Assembly (NCBI GenBank): GCA_938048695.1
Contig: CALIUO010000001.1
Coordinates: forward strand, 1-47,806
Length of the DNA stretch: 47,806 nucleotides
Source of the DNA: an uncultured SAR86 cluster bacterium
GTDB lineage: Bacteria; Pseudomonadota; Gammaproteobacteria; Magnimaribacterales; Magnimaribacteraceae
Reading direction: 5' to 3'
Positions within the stretch are counted from its first letter, which is position 1; the number at the start of each line of letters is the position of its first letter. Shown one piece after another: positions 45,001 through 47,806 of this stretch. The translations under genes were made by a program, and so were the position numbers. The notes under the pieces were generated by a model. It was given only the letters and a program-made list of their open reading frames with translations. It did no database searches and was not told the origin of the DNA.

Positions 45001-45718
45001 TAGACTCGAAAAAGAAGATTCTATCCAATTGGAGGCTGTAATAGGTTTTTGGCCAGCTCATCAAGAAAATGACAATGAAATATGTTTGTTTGATGAAAAA
45101 AAAGAAAATCTATTGGCTAGGCTCAATTGTCTTAGACAACAGAAACCACAAGGAATAAGGCCCAACTTTTGTCTGGCTGATTTTATTAAGCCTGCTTCCG
45201 AATTAATGGAAGACCATATCGGTGCCTTCGCAGTTTCTGCAGGTAAAGGCGTTGAAGAAATGTGTCTTGAATATGAAAATAATAATGATGATTACTCATC
45301 GATAATGTTAAAAGCAATTGCAGATAGACTTGCTGAAGCTCTTGCAGAATACGTGCACGAGAGAGTCAGAAAGGAATTTTGGGGTTATGCAAAAGATGAA
45401 AATTTAACTAATGAAGAATTGATCAAAGAAAAATACATAGGCATTAGACCTGCTCCTGGATATCCTGCTTGCCCTGATCACTCTGAAAAAGTAAAATTAT
45501 TCTCTCTCCTTAATTCAGAAAATATCGTTGATATATCTCTTACTGAAAATTTTGCCATGTACCCCGCAGCATCAGTGAGTGGATGGTATTTTTCACACCC
45601 AGATAGTAAATACTTTGGTGTCGGAAAAATAGGACAAGATCAAGTTAAAGCTATTTCAGACTCAAGGGGAGAGCCAATTGAGCTGACCAAAAAATTCCTA
45701 CGACCTAATCTTGATTGA
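42065..45718 (+). CDS. metH: Cobalamin-dependent methionine synthase MetH
   Basis: MetH moves a methyl group from methyltetrahydrofolate to homocysteine through cobalamin. The 1217-residue protein has all four modules: homocysteine domain ([11 protein letters not shown]; zinc cysteines in GFNCALG and VGGCCGTT), pterin domain ([27 protein letters not shown]), B12 domain with H752 in [13 protein letters not shown], and the AdoMet reactivation domain ([28 protein letters not shown]). The GTG start places ERILILDG where E. coli has ERILVLDG. The protein implies a need for B12. The 3' end overlaps trmA by eight bases. Confidence 0.97.
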   Translation: MFTKTEFKKLMSERILILDGAMGTEIQKHKLSEEDFRGKLFQEYDIELKGNNDLLTLTKPDLIKNIHQEFVEAGSDIIETNTFNSNSTSQSDYGLEELTYKLNFEGAKLAKDVASKAGKKILVAGVIGPTNRTASLSPDVTDPAARNTSFDELKQDYKECLDGLMDGGSDIILIETIFDTLNAKAAIFAYLEKCDELNFEIPLMISGTITDASGRTLSGQTVDAFWTSVAHAKPDSIGFNCALGAEQLRPHLKRINEIADVAVSVHPNAGLPNEMGGYDQSPGQMANFAEEFCDNQFINIVGGCCGTTIDHLKSICSKVAGKAPREIPQSTGQTFLSGLEALSIDKNSLFVNVGERTNVTGSKKFARLIREKEYDEALEVAREQVEFGAQVIDINMDEGMLDAKSEMEHFLKLLATEPSISKVPVMIDSSKWEVIEEGLKILQGKCIVNSISLKEGEEDFISKARLCKKYGAAVIVMLFDENGQADTLERKNEIAKRSYIALTEQASFNPHDIIIDPNVFAVATGLEEHNNYAVDFIDACKYITENLPGAKISGGISNVSFSFRGNDTVREAMHSVFLYHAIKNGLSMGIVNAGQLVVYEEIDPDLKELVEDVILNRSENATELLVEKASDYLSKESTSSINNQEWRDGSVEERISHALINGINKFIVDDAEEARLKLPSPVSVIEGPLMDGMNIVGDLFGEGKMFLPQVVKSARVMKEAVAYLVPYIEESKDQKSSSNGKVVMATVKGDVHDIGKNIVGVIMQCNNFEVIDLGVMVPAETIIQTAIDEKADFIGLSGLITPSLDEMINIAEEMTRKGLDIPILIGGATTSKAHTALKIEPAYTSGQTVHVTDASRSVGVLQNLVTESERDRYIEDIKEDYRKTRERLANKDSKPLLSLQEAIDNKFLFDWTNYQPPRPSFNGEKQIKGLKIKDIREYIDWTIFFRSWDLAGQFPKILEDEVVGEAASSLYEDALVMLDRLEKEDSIQLEAVIGFWPAHQENDNEICLFDEKKENLLARLNCLRQQKPQGIRPNFCLADFIKPASELMEDHIGAFAVSAGKGVEEMCLEYENNNDDYSSIMLKAIADRLAEALAEYVHERVRKEFWGYAKDENLTNEELIKEKYIGIRPAPGYPACPDHSEKVKLFSLLNSENIVDISLTENFAMYPAASVSGWYFSHPDSKYFGVGKIGQDQVKAISDSRGEPIELTKKFLRPNLD

Positions 45719-46787
45719 TACTTCAAAAAAAAGCTACGAAAAAAACTTCGAAGAAAAAAAGGAACTTTTTAGAGAAGCTTTCTCAGATATTTCGGAGATT
45801 GAATATTTTGCTTCTCCACCAAAAAATTTTAGATATAGAGCGGAATTTAATCTATTGAAATTAGAGAAAGATTACTCATTTGGAATGACTTTGGAAGGTA
45901 ATAAAGAACCTGTTGGATCCTTTCCAATAGCCAGTAAAAGAATTCAGGAACTAATGCCTTGCCTTTTGAATCATATTAAGAAACATCCTCTTATTTCTAA
46001 AAAATTATTCCAGGTAGAATTTCAATCGACTCGTAATAGTGAGATCATGGTAAGTCTTATCTATCACAAAAAACTTGATGAAATTTGGTATGAGAAAGCA
46101 TCAGAGATTAGTTCAGAATTAGGAATATCACTTATAGGAAGAAGTAGAAAGCAAAGATTGATTGTTGGTAACAATTACGTGACTGAAATTTATAACTACA
46201 ACAATAAAAAATTTTCTTTAAAACTCTATGAACAGTGCTTCAGTCAAACAAACCCGTATATATGTGATGATATGTTGGATTGGGTCGCTAGAAACTCGGC
46301 AGATTCTAAGAAAGATATTGTGGAACTTCATTGTGGTCTCGGTACCTTTACCATTCTATTAAGTAATTTATATCGGAAGGTATTAGCGACGGAAAATAGT
46401 AGACCCAGTATCAAAGCTCTTGAAGAAAATATACGCTTAAACAATAAGCAGAATATCTACTATGGCAGATTGTCTGGAAAAGAAACTATTGAAGCATTAA
46501 GGGAAATTAGGCCCTACCAAAGATTATCTTCGGTAAATCTTAACGAGTTTGAGATTAATTCAATCTTCCTTGATCCGCCTAGAGAAGGATTGGATCAATA
46601 TACAAGAGACAATATTATCGAGGTGGAAAATATTATTTATATCTCATGCGGTTTTGAATCGTTTAGGAGAGATATAACTGAATTACAAAAGACTCATCAA
46701 GTCGTGAACTTAGCCATGTTCGATCAATTTCCCTACACGGAGCACATAGAGTCTGGTGCTATCCTTAAAAGGAAAGCACCAGAATAA
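45711..46787 (+). CDS. trmA: tRNA (uracil-5-)-methyltransferase TrmA
   Basis: TrmA makes 5-methyluridine 54 in tRNA. The 358-residue protein, read from a TTG start inside the metH end, matches the E. coli enzyme: [45 protein letters not shown] motif [21 protein letters not shown], and the catalytic cysteine C313 in IYISCGFES, where E. coli has [17 protein letters not shown] is a family hallmark. A long perfect hairpin lies in the last codons. Confidence 0.95.
   Translation: MIDTSKKSYEKNFEEKKELFREAFSDISEIEYFASPPKNFRYRAEFNLLKLEKDYSFGMTLEGNKEPVGSFPIASKRIQELMPCLLNHIKKHPLISKKLFQVEFQSTRNSEIMVSLIYHKKLDEIWYEKASEISSELGISLIGRSRKQRLIVGNNYVTEIYNYNNKKFSLKLYEQCFSQTNPYICDDMLDWVARNSADSKKDIVELHCGLGTFTILLSNLYRKVLATENSRPSIKALEENIRLNNKQNIYYGRLSGKETIEALREIRPYQRLSSVNLNEFEINSIFLDPPREGLDQYTRDNIIEVENIIYISCGFESFRRDITELQKTHQVVNLAMFDQFPYTEHIESGAILKRKAPE
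46753..46782. terminator. Strong 13-pair hairpin at the end of trmA
   Basis: CTGGTGCT-A-TCCTT (46753-46766) pairs with AAGGA-A-AGCACCAG (46769-46782), with one A-A mismatch and a loop of two to four bases. It ends three bases before the trmA stop codon. The nearest T run (46796-46800) is 13 bases further on, so it is not a classical terminator; it may still end or protect the trmA mRNA or the convergent etfA mRNA. Confidence 0.5.
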
Positions 46788-46790
46788 TTG

Positions 46791-47720
46791 CTATATTTTT
46801 GCTTCCAGCTCAGGAAGAGCATCGAATAGATCTGCAACTAAACCATAATCGGCTACTTGAAAAATTGGCGCCTCTTCATCTTTATTAATTGCTACTATTA
46901 CTTTGCTATCTTTCATGCCTGCAAGATGCTGGATAGCTCCAGAAATGCCTACAGCTATATATAAATCAGGTGCGACTATTTTACCAGTCTGACCGACTTG
47001 CATGTCATTTGGAACAAATCCAGAATCAACTGCTGCCCTAGAAGCACCAATAGCGGCTCCCAATTTATCAGCTATTCCGTTTAAGAGACTAAAGTTATCT
47101 CCATTTTGCATCCCTCTTCCGCCGGAAATAACTACATCTGCAGCCGTTAACTCAGGTCTATCAGATTCTGCTATTTCTTCTTTAACAAATGAAGAAACAC
47201 CTGCATTTGTATCATTATCAATATTCGTAATTTCAGCCGATCCGCCACTTGCTTCGCAAGCATCAAACCCCGTTGTCCTTACTGTAATCACTTTCACAGA
47301 ATCAGTGCTCTGGACAGTTGCAATACAGTTTCCTGCATAAATAGGTCTCTCAAAAGTATCTTCTGATACTACAGCGCTGATATCAGAGATTTGAGAAACA
47401 TCTAACTTAGCTGCAACTCTAGGCATATAGTTTTTTCCATTTGTTGTAGCTGGTGCAAGAATATGAGAATAGCCTTCAGCTAGCTCTACGACTAGATTAC
47501 CAACATTTTCGGCCAAGCTATTTTTGTAAGTCTCTTTATTTGCTAACAGTACTTTACCAATGCCTGGAACTTGTGCTGCAGATTCGGCAACTGTGTCACA
47601 ATCAGATCCAGCGACTAGTATGTCTATATCTCCACCAATTGCCATTCCGGCTGCAACTGTATTAAGTGTAGCTGTTTTTAATTCTGTATTATCGTGCTCT
47701 GCTATTACTAATATACTCAT
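46791..47720 (-). CDS. etfA: Electron transfer flavoprotein alpha subunit
   Basis: ETF collects electrons from acyl-CoA dehydrogenases and passes them to ETF:quinone oxidoreductase. The 309-residue protein shows the alpha-subunit FAD domain: [57 protein letters not shown] (in parts), and [21 protein letters not shown]. Its start overlaps the etfB stop (ATGA). It convergently faces trmA with a gap of three bases. Confidence 0.97.
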   Translation of the reverse strand: MSILVIAEHDNTELKTATLNTVAAGMAIGGDIDILVAGSDCDTVAESAAQVPGIGKVLLANKETYKNSLAENVGNLVVELAEGYSHILAPATTNGKNYMPRVAAKLDVSQISDISAVVSEDTFERPIYAGNCIATVQSTDSVKVITVRTTGFDACEASGGSAEITNIDNDTNAGVSSFVKEEIAESDRPELTAADVVISGGRGMQNGDNFSLLNGIADKLGAAIGASRAAVDSGFVPNDMQVGQTGKIVAPDLYIAVGISGAIQHLAGMKDSKVIVAINKDEEAPIFQVADYGLVADLFDALPELEAKI

Positions 47721-47806
47721 GAAATCACCTTTGCTTCATTTTTTAATTTATCTACTAATTGATCAATACTCTCGACCATTATTCCTGCTGCCCTTTCAGG
47801 TGGTGG
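47717..47806 (-). CDS. etfB: Electron transfer flavoprotein beta subunit, C-terminal end
   Basis: The last 29 codons are visible and read PPPERAAGIMVESIDQLVDK followed by LKNEAKVIS and a stop. The ending LKNEAKVI is typical of EtfB. The gene continues beyond the window and is coupled to etfA by a four-base overlap. Confidence 0.9.
   Translation of the reverse strand, partial: PPPERAAGIMVESIDQLVDKLKNEAKVIS

Noticed and set aside
46640-46670. TrmA with SCG in place of SCNP as a sign of lost function
   Set aside because: The catalytic cysteine and all other motifs are intact, so the neighbouring substitution alone does not suggest inactivity.
1-47806. Mobile elements, phage genes, CRISPR arrays, tRNA or rRNA genes
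   Set aside because: No transposase, integrase, regular repeat array, CCA-ended cloverleaf or rRNA-like segment was seen on either strand. Gaps are too short for most of these.

Overview
The window is an AT-rich chromosomal segment from a free-living, probably marine gammaproteobacterium. The assignment rests on gene content and order. A complete Na+-translocating NADH:quinone reductase operon (nqrABCDEF-apbE-nqrM) lies next to a long-form gap gene, mfd and a csiV-like gene, an arrangement also known from Pseudomonas. A second block holds infA, clpA, clpS, icd, mnmA and purB, which cluster in many gammaproteobacteria. High AT content, very short intergenic gaps, many 1-, 4- or 8-base gene overlaps and a shortened Mfd suggest a streamlined genome of the SAR86 type. 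The clade is an inference; no rRNA gene is present to confirm it.

Layout. 1-1855: end of a type I secretion adaptor (HlyD family), a secreted metallo-beta-lactamase-fold protein and a small membrane protein in one overlapping operon, meeting a convergent membrane TolB-like/TPR protein (1848-3293). 3341-6262: a lipoprotein beta-propeller, an exported alpha/beta-barrel protein, a strong terminator and a convergent exported small protein. 6372-8955: a translationally coupled trio of VOC protein, alpha/beta hydrolase and HMG-CoA-lyase-like enzyme, the most likely uncharacterised catabolic module here. 9129-13217: PhoD phosphatase, a methyltransferase and a class III CoA-transferase. 13362-23392: housekeeping block with infA, a serine hydrolase, clpA, clpS, icd, mnmA, a GIY-YIG protein, a 29-residue membrane microprotein, a GST, a secreted amidohydrolase and purB. 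23520-25100: isocitrate lyase. 25140-32173: the Nqr operon with both maturation factors. 32244-36049: long GAPDH preceded by two acyl-CoA dehydrogenase subunits. 36132-47806: mfd, csiV-like, sbcB, nfuA, metH, trmA, and etfA with the end of etfB.

How it fits together. The genes describe an aerobic heterotroph that feeds on acyl-CoA-forming substrates: paired acyl-CoA dehydrogenases, ETF, an HMG-CoA-lyase-like enzyme and a CoA-transferase. It conserves carbon through isocitrate lyase, moves NADH electrons through a sodium pump, depends on cobalamin for MetH, and can obtain phosphate from organic esters through PhoD.

No tRNA, rRNA, CRISPR array, insertion sequence, integrase or phage gene was seen. 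The longest stretch without a gene is about 170 bases (8956-9128). Most of the window is well-known core genome. The points most worth a second look are the VOC/hydrolase/lyase operon, the Mfd that lacks its D3 domain, the altered flavinylation motif in NqrB, and small overlooked ORFs.
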